Shown here piece by piece: positions 17,501 through 26,041 of a DNA stretch of 64,000 nt. A program made the position numbers and the translations under genes. The notes beneath the pieces are model-generated. The model saw only the letters and a list, made by a program, of their open reading frames with translations, was not told the origin of the DNA and did not search any database. The first letter of the stretch is position 1. Each line of letters starts with the position of its first letter. The stretch spans positions 77,516 through 141,515 of the forward strand of contig CAJUFE010000004.1 in NCBI GenBank assembly GCA_910585635.1, in the 5' to 3' direction. The stretch comes from an uncultured Lachnospiraceae bacterium. GTDB taxonomy: Bacteria > Bacillota > Clostridia > Lachnospirales > Lachnospiraceae.

Positions 17501-17683
17501 ACCAGGCAGATCCGCCAGCTCAAGGATGCGCGGACCGCATCCATACCGATCCTGGCTATGACTGCCAATGCTTTTGAGGAGGATAAGCAGGAGGCCTTAC
17601 GGTGTGGCATGAACGGCCATATCGCCAAGCCGATCAATGTAGAGGATCTGTTCAAAAAGATGGAAGGCGTGCTGGAGCACTGA
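14543..17683 (+). CDS. Hybrid sensor histidine kinase with PAS domains and two receivers
   Basis: A 1046-residue soluble hybrid kinase without a membrane span. Order: an N-terminal receiver-like or unknown region (1-125); PAS domain (about 130-245, NLIWYKDKDGIHEKVN, ending in a PAC-like GTVGVAIDVTQERAYE); second PAS (255-375); third PAS-like region (385-510); HisKA with FLSNMSHDIRTPMNAI (phospho-acceptor His near 544); HATPase with NQVLLNVLSNSIKY and GTGLGMAI; receiver 1 (VVDDDFNTCDS, IVDWLLPDMNG); receiver 2 (LAEDNELNQEI, LMDVQMPVMDGYEA). It therefore senses a cytoplasmic signal and phosphorylates its own receivers; no output regulator is adjacent except the divergent BTAD gene. The start at 14543 follows GGAGGAG by six bases; an ATG at 14513 lacks a ribosome site. 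Confidence 0.9.
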   Translation: MYHCHIHFYLAGSQKRIFEIIKEMPPMEHFTHGFLESDTPQEALAARADVIIADLHGLDPREALRILTFGKVKEAELILLADKEQSLSLAEDLEQVQDIWTSPMSDGELRFHFLRWQQTYRISKELWQARHFLDATINHIPNLIWYKDKDGIHEKVNASFCKTVNKTMEQVEGRGHAYIWDVETDDPACIQSELEVMSRKQTCVSEETVKTKDGVKLLTTYKSPLYDLDGSVMGTVGVAIDVTQERAYEQEIVEKNHALETIFTTMDCGVMTHTLDGRRILRINRAALKILGYSSLEEMMAAGTDVVASSVVEEDKEKLWQCIRSLKREGDSASMEYRVEHEDGEVLHVMGNYKLVEEDGVPYCQHFLLDCTEQKLQEKQNERRQMELIQALCIEYNLVCFFDLDTGIGDILRNDDGGMFQGIFGEPLSLEENMERYIQRLVYEEDQEMLRQAFSRDKLKSELEKDGSYYVNHRIIEDGEMRYFQVKAVRAGGWSGSHGIVLGFCSVDDEIRNEMKQKSLLENALLQANRASKAKSTFLSNMSHDIRTPMNAIVGFTSLAISHIDHRDQVEEYLKKIMTSGDHLLSLINDVLDMSRIESGKMHLEERPCSLPDILHGLKNIVQADIRAKQLELSMDTVDVLDEEIYCDKLRLNQVLLNVLSNSIKYTGAGGSVSMRITEKAGAPTGFGTYEFCIRDTGIGMSEEFVSHIFEPFEREKTSTISGIQGTGLGMAITKNIVDMMNGDISVESEQGKGTAFTLTFSFRLCCDEKENQTIPALKGQRALVVDDDFNTCDSVSYMLQQLGLRAEWTLSGKEAVLRTHQAVTRGDGYSVYIVDWLLPDMNGIEVIRRIRKEAGKKAMIFVLTAYDWSDIEDEAREAGATSFCSKPLFLSEIRDRLLKSVAPEEPAAEDVGQEPVHFKTGRILLAEDNELNQEIAMAILGDAGFTTEVAANGLEAVERVKRAEPGYYQLVLMDVQMPVMDGYEATRQIRQLKDARTASIPILAMTANAFEEDKQEALRCGMNGHIAKPINVEDLFKKMEGVLEH

Positions 17684-17785
17684 CAGGAAGATCTGATCTT
17701 AAGTTCTGAACCGAAGACTGACCCAATATGTATAGATAAGAACATGCAGAGCCGGGAAAGGCCGGCAAAAGGCGGTGCATAAGGG

Positions 17786-20512
17786 TTGGAATGGTTTCAG
17801 ATGCCGGCCGGGCAGGTCCTGGAGAGGTTGGGGAGCAGCCGGAGGGGCCTCTCCTTACAGGAAGCAGAGGACCGGGCAGTGCGGTACGGGAAAAATGTGA
17901 TATGGGAAGGCAAGAAAAAGGCCTGGTGGCAGGTGTTCATGGAACAGTTCGCGGACCTGCTGGTCTGGATCTTGATCGGAGCAGCAGTAGTATCCGCCCT
18001 TACGGACAACGAGGAAAGCTCGATCGTCATCGGGGCGGTACTGCTGCTGAACGCTGTATTGGGCACGATGGAGCACCAGAAGGCAGAAAAGTCGCTGGAG
18101 AGCCTTCGTGCCCTCTCTGCGCCTACGGCCTGGGTGGTCCGGGACGGGAAAAAGCGGAGGATCCCTGCCAAGGAGGTGGTCCCCGGTGATATCCTGGTCT
18201 TAGAGACCGGGGAAGCCACGGCCGCAGACGGAAGGCTCCTGGAAGCGGTGGAGCTGAAGCTGGATGAAAGCTCCCTGACCGGGGAATCCCTGGAGGTGGA
18301 AAAGCGGACCGGACCCATAAAAGACCAGGATGTCCCTCTGGCCTCCAGGGATAATATGGTCTTCTCCGGCTCTCTGGTGACGGCTGGCAGAGGGCTGGCC
18401 GTGGTGACCGCCACAGGGATGGATACCCAGATCGGGAAGATCGCCAGCCTGATGAACGAGATGAAGGAGGAACGCACGCCTCTGGAGATCAGTCTGGACC
18501 GTTTTTCCGGAAGGCTGGCCGCAGGGATCTTGAGCGTCTGCGTGGTGGTGTTCTGGCTGGATATCTACCGGGGCGAGCCTTTGCTGGACGCGGTGATGTT
18601 CGCCGTGGCCCTGGCGGTGGCGGCTATACCAGAGGCATTGGGCTCGATCGTCACCATCGTGCAGGCTATGGGGACACAGAAGATGGCACGGGAGCATGCC
18701 ATCATCAAGGATCTAAAAGCCGTGGAGAGCTTAGGCTGTGTCTCCGTGATCTGTACGGATAAGACCGGCACATTGACCCAGAACCGGATGGAGGTGGAGG
18801 AGCTGTTCTATGACCTCCATGGAGAAAGCCGGGCCGGGGCCAGAGGGAGCGCCAAAGAGACCACTAAAGCCAAGCGGGCAGGGACATGTCCGGACCTGCC
18901 GGATGGGCAGCAGGAGGCTGCGGCCAGTCCGATACCCGAGAGCCAACAGCGCCTATGGCAGGCGGCAGTCCTGGCTAATAATGCCGCCGCAGGCGGCAGC
19001 GGGCCTACCGAAGCGGCTCTCTGCCGGGGTGCTAAGGCGGCCGGCCTGCCGGCAGACGCGCTGGCGCAGCAGTATGTGCGGATCGGGGAGATCCCCTTTG
19101 ACTCCCGGAGGAAGCGGATGAGCGTCTGCTGCGAGGATCTGCGGGACGGGACAAAGGCGGTCTACGCCAAAGGGGCTTTAGAGGCCATCCTCCCCTGCTG
19201 CGACAAGCTCCTCTGTAAAGGGAAGATCCGCCCCCTGCGGGGCGAGGATGGACGGATGTGCAGAGAGCAGCACCGGCGCTGGAGCCAGGAGGGGATGCGT
19301 GTCCTGGCCTTTGCCTATAAGGATGAGACAGAGGGGCCGATCCCGGCCGACGATCCGAAAAAGTGGGAGCAGGGGCTGACCCTGATCGGGATGGCCGCTA
19401 TGACAGACCCCCTGCGCCCGGAGACCAGGGCGGCTGTGGCCGCGGCAAAGGAGGCGGGGATACGGCCGGTGATGATCACGGGGGACCACCCGGATACAGC
19501 GGCATCCATCGCCAGAAAGGCCGGGATCTTAGGGCCGGGAGAATGGACGGTCACCGGCCCCCAGCTGGATGCCATGGGGGCGTCAGAGCTGGACAGGGAG
19601 CTGGAGCATATCGCGGTCTATGCCAGAGTATCGCCGGAGCATAAGCTGCGGGTAGTAGAGGCCTGGCAGCGAAAGGGGAAGATCACCGCCATGACCGGTG
19701 ACGGGGTCAATGACGCGCCCGCCTTAAAGAAAGCCGATATCGGGATCGCCATGGGACGATCGGGGACCGAGGTGTCCAAGGACGCGGCCGCCATGATCCT
19801 GGCCGACGACGATTTTGCCACGATCATCAAGGCGGTGGCCAACGGGCGGAATGTGTACCGGAACATCAAGAACGCGATCGGGTTCCTCCTGTCCGGGAAC
19901 ATGGCAGGGATCCTCTGCGTGCTCTATGCCTCCCTTCGTGGACTGCCCATGCCCTTTCTGCCCGTACATCTGCTCTTTATCAATCTGGTCACCGATTCTC
20001 TCCCGGCCCTTGCGATCGGCATGGAGCCGCCGGAGGCAGGACTGTTAAGGCAGCCGCCCCGGGACGGCAAGGCCGGGATCCTCACCTGGAATTTCTTAAA
20101 GGACCTCTTCGTCCAGGGGCTGCTGATCGCGGCTTGTACTATGGCGGCTTATCGGATGGGGCTGGCCGCCGGGTCGGAGAGCAGCCCACTGGTCCACTTT
20201 GCCAGGACGCCCCAGGAGGTAGCCAGCACCATGGCCTTTACCACCCTGACATTGGCAAGGCTCTTCCACGGCTTTAACTGCCGCAGCGCCCATTCTCTCC
20301 TGCGGCTGGGGCTGACCGAGAACCCTTACAGCATCATGGCTTTTGAGGCGGGGGTGCTGCTTTTGGCTGCTGTGCTGTTCATCCCTGGGCTGCAGACCCT
20401 GTTCATGGCGGCGGATCTGGATCTGGCTGAGGTGGCCGCCGTGTTCATCTGCGCGCTGCTGCCCACGGTCGTGATCCAGGCACAGAAGATGGCCAGAGAA
20501 GGCCGCTCCTAG
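17786..20512 (+). CDS. Calcium-type P-type ATPase (P2)
   Basis: A 908-residue cation pump of the SERCA/PMCA-like P2 group, in the cell membrane. Visible: N-terminal cation-ATPase region (LERLGSSRRGLSLQEAE), actuator loop LTGES (164-168), phosphorylation site DKTGTLTQ (Asp325), KGALEAI nucleotide domain, MTGDGVNDAPALKKADIGIAMG hinge (split here as TGDGVNDAP), M4 ion site VAAIPEALGS and M6 NLVTDSLPALAIG, which suit calcium export. A Gly/Ala/Lys-rich insert follows VEELFYDL in the nucleotide domain. The start is a TTG at 17786: an in-frame TAA is just upstream and family members start MEWHxxxxxEVL. An AGGCGG precedes it. A terminator overlaps the stop codon. Ion specificity is inferred. Confidence 0.88.
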   Translation: MEWFQMPAGQVLERLGSSRRGLSLQEAEDRAVRYGKNVIWEGKKKAWWQVFMEQFADLLVWILIGAAVVSALTDNEESSIVIGAVLLLNAVLGTMEHQKAEKSLESLRALSAPTAWVVRDGKKRRIPAKEVVPGDILVLETGEATAADGRLLEAVELKLDESSLTGESLEVEKRTGPIKDQDVPLASRDNMVFSGSLVTAGRGLAVVTATGMDTQIGKIASLMNEMKEERTPLEISLDRFSGRLAAGILSVCVVVFWLDIYRGEPLLDAVMFAVALAVAAIPEALGSIVTIVQAMGTQKMAREHAIIKDLKAVESLGCVSVICTDKTGTLTQNRMEVEELFYDLHGESRAGARGSAKETTKAKRAGTCPDLPDGQQEAAASPIPESQQRLWQAAVLANNAAAGGSGPTEAALCRGAKAAGLPADALAQQYVRIGEIPFDSRRKRMSVCCEDLRDGTKAVYAKGALEAILPCCDKLLCKGKIRPLRGEDGRMCREQHRRWSQEGMRVLAFAYKDETEGPIPADDPKKWEQGLTLIGMAAMTDPLRPETRAAVAAAKEAGIRPVMITGDHPDTAASIARKAGILGPGEWTVTGPQLDAMGASELDRELEHIAVYARVSPEHKLRVVEAWQRKGKITAMTGDGVNDAPALKKADIGIAMGRSGTEVSKDAAAMILADDDFATIIKAVANGRNVYRNIKNAIGFLLSGNMAGILCVLYASLRGLPMPFLPVHLLFINLVTDSLPALAIGMEPPEAGLLRQPPRDGKAGILTWNFLKDLFVQGLLIAACTMAAYRMGLAAGSESSPLVHFARTPQEVASTMAFTTLTLARLFHGFNCRSAHSLLRLGLTENPYSIMAFEAGVLLLAAVLFIPGLQTLFMAADLDLAEVAAVFICALLPTVVIQAQKMAREGRS

Positions 20513-20531
20513 TTATGGGGGCGGCTTTTTT
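20502..20531 (+). terminator. Terminator after the P-type ATPase
   Basis: GCCGCTCC pairs with GGGGCGGC, followed by TTTTTT; the stem overlaps the stop codon. Confidence 0.75.
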
Positions 20532-20701
20532 GCTGTGTATGTGTATTGAAAAGGGGCCCCTCCCTGCGCTACGTTGTTGGATAGCATCAAAGTAAAAAAA
20601 CACAGAGGAGAGAAAGGAAATTTATGGATGCCACGTATATTATTGTATGATCTCTGCCTGCCGGGACATGATAAGGACAGTTTGAGAGGAGGTCTTTATC
20701 C

Positions 20702-21733
20702 ATGGAGAGAGGGATGCTAAAACATCGATCGTTACTCTGGGGGATCCTATGGGTATCTTGCTGTGCCTGCCTTGCCGGATGCAGGGGGGCGGAGACGGTA
20801 CGGATCGTGCGGATCGGACATAATCAGTCTACGAACCATCCTACCCACATCGCGCTGACGGCTTTTCAGGAGCTGATCAATGAACGGCTGGGGGACCGGT
20901 ATGTGGTAGAGGTGTATCCTAATGAGCTTTTGGGATCCCAGACGGATATGGTGCAGCTGACCCAGACCGGGGCGATCGACTTCTGCGTGGCCAGCAATGC
21001 GATCTTGGAGACCTTCAGCAAGGATTACGAGATCTTTAACCTTCCCTATCTTTTTGCCAGCACGGCCTCTTATCATCATATCATGGACGATCCTGAGGTG
21101 ACGGGACCGATCTTCGGGTCTACAAAAAAGGCGGGGTTCACGGCTGTGACCTGGCTGGACGCGGGGACCAGGAATTTTTATACGATCGACCGGCCGATCG
21201 AGAGCCCGGCCGACCTTAAAGGGCTGAAGATCCGGGTCCAGCAGTCGCCCACCAATATCGAGATGATGCGGCTCCTTGGGGGATCGGCCACACCCATGGG
21301 CTTTGGGGATGTCTATACGGCTCTCCAATCCGGGATCATCGACGGGGCGGAGAATAATGAGATGGCCTTGACGGACAATGGGCATGGTGACGTGTGCAGA
21401 TATTATTCTTATGATATGCACCAGATGGTGCCGGATATCCTGATCGGGAACACGGCTTTCATGGAAGAGCTGTCTGAGGAGGAGCGTGCCCTGTTCGAGG
21501 AGGGCTTCCGTCTGATAAACCAGGTGGAGCGCGAGGAATGGACCATGGCGGTGGCGGAGGCAAAGGCGCGGGCAGCAGAGGAGCAAGGCGTCCATTTCCT
21601 CTATCCGGACCAGCGGCCCTTTGTGGAGGCCTGCAGGCCTCTCCATGATAAGGTGTTGGAGAAAAATGCGGCCCTTTTGCCGATCTATGAGAAGATCCAG
21701 GCCTATAACGTGCGCTATCCGTCAGAAGACTAG
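20702..21733 (+). CDS. dctP: TRAP transporter substrate-binding lipoprotein
   Basis: A 343-residue DctP-family receptor. The N-terminal hydrophobic segment ends in CLAGC, a lipobox with the lipid-bearing Cys at about 27, so it is tethered outside the membrane. Family motifs: IRIGHNQSTNHPTHIAL at the start, then PADLKGLKIRVQQSPTN and the ligand-binding helix TALQSGIIDGAENNE. It captures a solute, usually an organic acid, and hands it to the DctQ-DctM pair encoded next. AGGAGG precedes the ATG by nine bases. A long intergenic hairpin separates it from dctQ, which may let the receptor be made in excess. The ligand cannot be told from the sequence. Confidence 0.9.
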   Translation: MERGMLKHRSLLWGILWVSCCACLAGCRGAETVRIVRIGHNQSTNHPTHIALTAFQELINERLGDRYVVEVYPNELLGSQTDMVQLTQTGAIDFCVASNAILETFSKDYEIFNLPYLFASTASYHHIMDDPEVTGPIFGSTKKAGFTAVTWLDAGTRNFYTIDRPIESPADLKGLKIRVQQSPTNIEMMRLLGGSATPMGFGDVYTALQSGIIDGAENNEMALTDNGHGDVCRYYSYDMHQMVPDILIGNTAFMEELSEEERALFEEGFRLINQVEREEWTMAVAEAKARAAEEQGVHFLYPDQRPFVEACRPLHDKVLEKNAALLPIYEKIQAYNVRYPSED

Positions 21734-21793
21734 TGTACGGTCTTGTTCACATTTCGATAAATGACTTGCCTGAAAGTGAACGAGACCGTACAC
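21733..21793 (+). repeat. 18-bp intergenic hairpin between dctP and dctQ
   Basis: GTGTACGGTCTTGTTCAC and GTGAACGAGACCGTACAC pair over 18 bp with one mismatch around a 25-base loop. It begins at the last base of the dctP stop codon and has no T-run, so it is more likely an mRNA-stabilising or partly terminating structure than a full terminator. Confidence 0.65.
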
Positions 21794-21850
21794 CAGGGTA
21801 AGATACGGAGAGGGGTCACACGGATGAACGGAAAAAAGGAGGAAAAACAT

Positions 21851-22327
21851 ATGGAGCTGCTCAAAAAAAGTCTGGACCGTATATTAGAGGTGCTGGCGGG
21901 CGTCAGCTTCCTGGCTATGGTCCTTTTGACCTGCTGGCAGGTGTTGACCCGCTATGTGCTGCAAAAGCCCTCCTCCTGGTCGGAGGAGCTAGTCTCCTAT
22001 CTTTTTGCCTGGATGGCCCTTTTAGGGGCTAGCCTGGTCACCGGGGAACGGGGGCACATGAACATCCCGGCCCTGGTAGAGCGTCTGCCCAAAAAGGCGC
22101 AGCGAGGCTTTGCCGTCTTTTCCGAGGGGGTCGCCTTCCTCTTTTCGGCGGTGATCCTCCTTTATGGAGGCCTGCAGATCGTAGATCTCGCCATGGGCCA
22201 GATGACTTCCTCACTGGGTGTGGCCATCGGCGTGTTCTATGTGGTGCTGCCGGTCTGCGGGGTCTTGAACATGCTTTATACAGCTATGAACATCTATGGG
22301 ATCCTTACGGGAAGAAAGGGGGGTTGA
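21851..22327 (+). CDS. dctQ: TRAP transporter small permease
   Basis: A 158-residue four-helix membrane protein of the DctQ family, the small subunit of the TRAP translocator. Hydrophobic helices lie near residues 14-34, 50-68, 88-108 and 125-148; the family signature SSWSEELVSYLFAWMALLG is present in helix 1-2. The start at 21851 is chosen because AAGGAGG lies eight bases before it, and the longer frame to 21761 runs through the hairpin. It is followed after three bases by dctM, so the two are translated together. Confidence 0.88.
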   Translation: MELLKKSLDRILEVLAGVSFLAMVLLTCWQVLTRYVLQKPSSWSEELVSYLFAWMALLGASLVTGERGHMNIPALVERLPKKAQRGFAVFSEGVAFLFSAVILLYGGLQIVDLAMGQMTSSLGVAIGVFYVVLPVCGVLNMLYTAMNIYGILTGRKGG

Positions 22328-22330
22328 GCT

Positions 22331-23635
22331 ATGGCCATGGAGTCTTTGACGATCATCCTGGTGGTGTTAGCTGTCCTGCTGATGGCCGGCATCCCGATCT
22401 CCTATGGGATCGGTATCTCGGCCCTGGCAGCGATCTGGCGGACCGTGCCTTTAGACATATCGGTGCTGACTGCAGCCCAGAGGACCTTTGTAGGGATGAG
22501 CAAGTTCAGCCTGACGGCGATCCCCTTCTTCGTGCTGGCCGGGAACCTGATGAACCAGGGGGGGATCGCCAGACGTCTGGTAGACTTTGTGCTGGCCCTT
22601 TTGGGCAAGCTCCCGGGGGCGCTGCTGGTGACCAATGTGGGGGCGAACGCCCTTTTCGGCGCGATCTCCGGCTCCGCTTCGGCAGCGGCGGCCGCTGTGG
22701 GGAGCATGGTCCAGGAGGGAGAAGAAAAACAGGGCTATGATCCGGCGGTCTGTGCCGCCACCAACGGGGCCTCTGCTCCCTCCGGTCTTTTGATCCCGCC
22801 CTCCAACACCCTGATCACCTACTCGCTGGTGTCCGGCGGCACCTCCGTGGCCGCACTGTTTTTGGCCGGATACCTGCCGGGCATCCTGTGGGCCCTCTGC
22901 TGTGTCCTGGTAGCGGTGCTCATCGCCGGAAAAAAGGGCTACAGGGGGACGCCGGGACCATTCGACTGGAAGGTCCTGGGGACCGCCACCCTCCGGGCCA
23001 TCCCGTCCCTCTCTCTGATCCTGGTGGTGATCGGCGGGATCGTGGCAGGGATCTTCACCGCCACGGAGGGGTCGGCGATCGCGGTGGTCTATGCGCTGTT
23101 CTTAGGGATCTGCTACCGGAACATCACCTTGAAAGATCTTTGGAGGATCTTAGTGGACAGTGCCAAGATGAGCGGGATGATCGTCTTCCTGATCGGGGTA
23201 TCCAATATCTTAGGGTGGGTCATGGCCTTCACCCAGATCCCCCAGGCGATCTCCCAGGCCCTTTTAGGCCTAACGGACAGCCGCATCCTCCTGCTCCTGC
23301 TGATGAACGCGATCTTATTGGTAGCCGGCACCTTTATGGACGTGACGCCGGCGATCTTGATCTTCAGCCCCTTATTCCTCCCGGTGGTCCAGGCCTTCGG
23401 GATGCACCCGGTCCAGTTCGGCCTGATCCTGGTCTATAACCTGTGCATCGGGAACATCACCCCCCCTGTGGGGAACACCTTGTTCGTGGCCATAAAGGTG
23501 GGGCGGACATCCCTTTCCGATGTGATGCCTTATATGCTGCTGTACTATGTGGCGATCTTAGCCGGACTCATACTGGTCACCTATGTGCCGGCGGTCAGCC
23601 TGCTGCTGCCCAGGCTGGCCGGGATGATCGGATAA
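22331..23635 (+). CDS. dctM: TRAP transporter large permease
   Basis: A 434-residue DctM-family membrane protein with about 12 hydrophobic segments, the sodium-coupled transport subunit. Signature parts: PFFVLAGNLMNQGGIARRLV, ANALFGAISGSASAAAAAVG and IPPSNTLITYSLVSGGTSVA, and a C-terminal GTFMDVTPAILIFSPLFLPV. It sits three bases after dctQ in the operon dctP-dctQ-dctM and is the last gene; no clear terminator follows. With the DctP receptor it forms a high-affinity importer. GGGGGG precedes the ATG; a second ATG two codons on is also possible. Confidence 0.92.
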   Translation: MAMESLTIILVVLAVLLMAGIPISYGIGISALAAIWRTVPLDISVLTAAQRTFVGMSKFSLTAIPFFVLAGNLMNQGGIARRLVDFVLALLGKLPGALLVTNVGANALFGAISGSASAAAAAVGSMVQEGEEKQGYDPAVCAATNGASAPSGLLIPPSNTLITYSLVSGGTSVAALFLAGYLPGILWALCCVLVAVLIAGKKGYRGTPGPFDWKVLGTATLRAIPSLSLILVVIGGIVAGIFTATEGSAIAVVYALFLGICYRNITLKDLWRILVDSAKMSGMIVFLIGVSNILGWVMAFTQIPQAISQALLGLTDSRILLLLLMNAILLVAGTFMDVTPAILIFSPLFLPVVQAFGMHPVQFGLILVYNLCIGNITPPVGNTLFVAIKVGRTSLSDVMPYMLLYYVAILAGLILVTYVPAVSLLLPRLAGMIG

Positions 23636-23696
23636 GTGAGCGGACCCTTGCCAACCTGTGAAAAGTAACGCTGTATAACCTTTCGCAAGATCCGGA

Positions 23697-23725
23697 TTGA
23701 CAAATCCGTCCAAAACCGGTAAAAT
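23697..23725 (+). promoter_or_regulatory. Promoter of the secreted esterase gene
   Basis: TTGACA, 17-base spacer, TAAAAT. About 145 bases of untranslated leader follow. Confidence 0.65.
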
Positions 23726-23873
23726 CTACTTATGATGCATGTGTTCCTGCCTTGATATGCGGCATGATCTGTGTAAGATGGAGGGCCTTCTGCATGTCTG
23801 TTTATGCAGATCCCACAACCGCCGATAGTAAAGGCTGCGACACAGAAAAATACACTTCAGGAGGAACTGACCC

Positions 23874-25268
23874 ATGAGAAAGAACGTATTATCTAAACTA
23901 CTGGTCTGTGGCTTAACAGCAGCTCTTCTGACAGGTTTCGCCACTACCGCCTATGCGGCCCCCGATACGCCGCAGACGCCCACAGATACCTATCCTTGCC
24001 AGCTCTACGGCGAGGTGACCGATGCCGGCCAGGTGGTCAAGGGCCTGACCATCGACTTCGGCGCCGGCCGGACGATCGGGAATGTGGATAAGGACACCTT
24101 CACCGTCCATGCTAATGCATCCACGGAAGCATTCCTGGCCGGCACGGATGTGACCAGCGTGGGGGATTATGACATCGACCGCAAGATCATCAGCGCCGGT
24201 GTGGACGGACAGCTGGCTGTCCTGCTCTTCGACCGTTCCGAGGGCGCGACCTTAGCTTACACCTCCGGTGCCAGGAACTATCCGGCTACCCTCACCTACA
24301 CGATCACCCAGAACAAGCCGGTGACCTTGATGGCGGCGGACGGCACCGTGATCAGTGACTCTTACATGGCCAACTATGTCTGCAATAACGTGGTATTTGA
24401 CGAAGAGACCGCGAAGTTCCAGTCCGTGAAGATAAAGGGCGGGATCGATTACCAGTTCTATAATGCCGGACAGGGCGTGGATAAGCTGGTGGTCTGGTTC
24501 CATGGCAATGGCGAGGGCGATCTGTTAGGATCCCGGAACAATGTGGCGCAGATGCTGGCTAACAGAGGGACTGTAGCCTGGGCTTCCGAGGAATTCCAGA
24601 ACATCTTAGGCGGCGCCCATGTGATGGCCTTCCAGGCACCGGATACCTGGTACTATGCACAGAGGGACGGCCTCTTAGACATCGCAGCTAACGAGATCAA
24701 CGCGGTGATCCGCCAGTACGGCATCGACCCGAAGAAGGTGGTCGTCTCCGGATGCTCCGCAGGCGGCTATATGACCACCAGGATGCTGATCGCGCATCCA
24801 AATATGTTCGCGGCAGCGATGATCAACTGCCCGGCTCTGGATGTGGCTACAGCCCGCGGCGGCCAGACCCCTACAGATGAGGAGCTGGCTTCCATCAAAG
24901 CTTCTGACACCAAGATCTGGCTGGTACAGGGTGTGACCGATGCCAGCGTGGCGACCGACCAGTGCTCCCGCCGTATGTTCAATATCCTGACCGACGGCAT
25001 GGACGTCAGCAGCAGGCTGATCACCCAGCATTTCCCGCAGAACTCCCGGATGACCACCTATGAGGCGGCAGGGGATAAGTACAAATTATCGCTTTATGAG
25101 ACCACTGTGGACGGCAAGCTCCGCTTTGCCGAGGACTATGATTGGGACGGCGTCATGGAAGAGGTGACCTACAGCAACCACTGGTCCTGGATCTACACAC
25201 TGCGCAATAACCCGCAGGCAGCGGACGGCACACATATCGTCAACTGGGCAGCTGGGTTTATCAACTAA
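23874..25268 (+). CDS. Secreted alpha/beta-hydrolase (esterase/peptidase-like)
   Basis: A 464-residue exported enzyme. Signal peptide: MRKNVLSKLL, hydrophobic core, cleavage expected after AYA near residue 28. Residues 35-160 form a beta-rich N-terminal domain like the immunoglobulin-like part of some secreted esterases. The catalytic domain follows: oxyanion region LVVWFHGNGEGD, nucleophile elbow VVSGCSAGGYM (Ser295 in GxSxG), acid candidates in WLVQGVTDASV, and a likely catalytic His in YSNHWSWIYT near the end. This is the layout of PHB-depolymerase or feruloyl-esterase-like and prolyl-oligopeptidase-like hydrolases; substrate unknown. AGGAGGAAC precedes the ATG. It is a single-gene transcript with its own promoter and terminator. 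Confidence 0.8.
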   Translation: MRKNVLSKLLVCGLTAALLTGFATTAYAAPDTPQTPTDTYPCQLYGEVTDAGQVVKGLTIDFGAGRTIGNVDKDTFTVHANASTEAFLAGTDVTSVGDYDIDRKIISAGVDGQLAVLLFDRSEGATLAYTSGARNYPATLTYTITQNKPVTLMAADGTVISDSYMANYVCNNVVFDEETAKFQSVKIKGGIDYQFYNAGQGVDKLVVWFHGNGEGDLLGSRNNVAQMLANRGTVAWASEEFQNILGGAHVMAFQAPDTWYYAQRDGLLDIAANEINAVIRQYGIDPKKVVVSGCSAGGYMTTRMLIAHPNMFAAAMINCPALDVATARGGQTPTDEELASIKASDTKIWLVQGVTDASVATDQCSRRMFNILTDGMDVSSRLITQHFPQNSRMTTYEAAGDKYKLSLYETTVDGKLRFAEDYDWDGVMEEVTYSNHWSWIYTLRNNPQAADGTHIVNWAAGFIN

Positions 25269-25297
25269 TGATCTTCATCCGTTCAAGATAAGATAAG

Positions 25298-25334
25298 GGG
25301 AGCGGCCTTGCCATCTGGCGGGCCGTTCCTTTTT
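25298..25334 (+). terminator. Terminator after the secreted esterase
   Basis: GGAGCGGCC pairs with GGCCGTTCC (one mismatch), followed by TTTTT. Confidence 0.65.
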
Positions 25335-25421
25335 AGGTCCCTGCAGGTCCTTCTTGACCGCTGCTGTGGACCGCGGCCCCCGGTCCCCAGCCAGCAGCAT
25401 GTCCGCTGCCTCGATCAAGGT

Positions 25422-25451
25422 TTGACATGACCCGGGTCCTACGGGTATAAT
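25422..25451 (+). promoter_or_regulatory. luxS promoter with inverted repeat at the start site
   Basis: TTGACA, 18-base spacer, TATAAT. Just after it TTTATCA (25455) and TGATAAA (25467) form an inverted repeat over the expected transcription start, a possible operator. Confidence 0.7.
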
Positions 25452-25501
25452 GGCTTTATCACAAGCTGATAAAATAATGACCACTGAAAAGGAGACTGAT
25501 C

Positions 25502-25981
25502 ATGGAGAAGATCACCAGCTTTACGATCGACCACCTGGCGCTTTTGCCTGGTGTCTATGTTTCCCGAAAGGATATGGCCGGCACGATGCCGGTCACCACC
25601 TTTGACCTGCGGATGACGCGGCCCAACTTTGAGCCGGTCATGAACACGGCGGAGGTCCATACGATCGAGCATCTGGGGGCGACTTTTCTGCGCAACCACC
25701 CCCAGTTCGCCTCTAAGGTCCTGTATTTCGGCCCCATGGGCTGCCGCACCGGGTTCTACCTGCTCTTAGCAGGGGACTACAGCTCTGGAGACATCCTGCC
25801 CTTGATGAAGGAGATGTTCACCTTCATCCGCGACTTTGAGGGAGAGGTCCCGGGGGCGGCAGCGAAAGACTGCGGCAACTATCTGGATATGAACCTGCCT
25901 ATGGCCAAGTATCTGGCGGACCGCTATCTTCGGGAGGTCCTTGACGGGATCGGCAGGGAGCGGCTGGTCTATCCGGCGTGA
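25502..25981 (+). CDS. luxS: S-ribosylhomocysteine lyase
   Basis: A 159-residue LuxS enzyme, full family length. It splits S-ribosylhomocysteine into homocysteine and the AI-2 precursor in the activated methyl cycle, downstream of SAM use (metK lies 3.8 kb away). Metal ligands are visible: HTIEHLGATFLRN (His53, His57) and the Cys of AAKDCGNY (about 124); the catalytic Cys is in FGPMGCRTGFYL (about 81). AAAAGGAG stands before the ATG. The gene has its own promoter and ends in front of a perfect 26-bp palindrome. Confidence 0.95.
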   Translation: MEKITSFTIDHLALLPGVYVSRKDMAGTMPVTTFDLRMTRPNFEPVMNTAEVHTIEHLGATFLRNHPQFASKVLYFGPMGCRTGFYLLLAGDYSSGDILPLMKEMFTFIRDFEGEVPGAAAKDCGNYLDMNLPMAKYLADRYLREVLDGIGRERLVYPA

Positions 25982-26041
25982 CCGTCTATATGACCTCTCA
26001 CAGCCTGAGCGGCTTACGGCCAAAGCTGCAGAGCGAAAGAG

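Noticed and set aside
20624..20650. Eight-codon leader frame MDATYIIV before dctP with AAAGGA
   Set aside because: Too short to support, no attenuator hairpin seen, and no control codon pattern.
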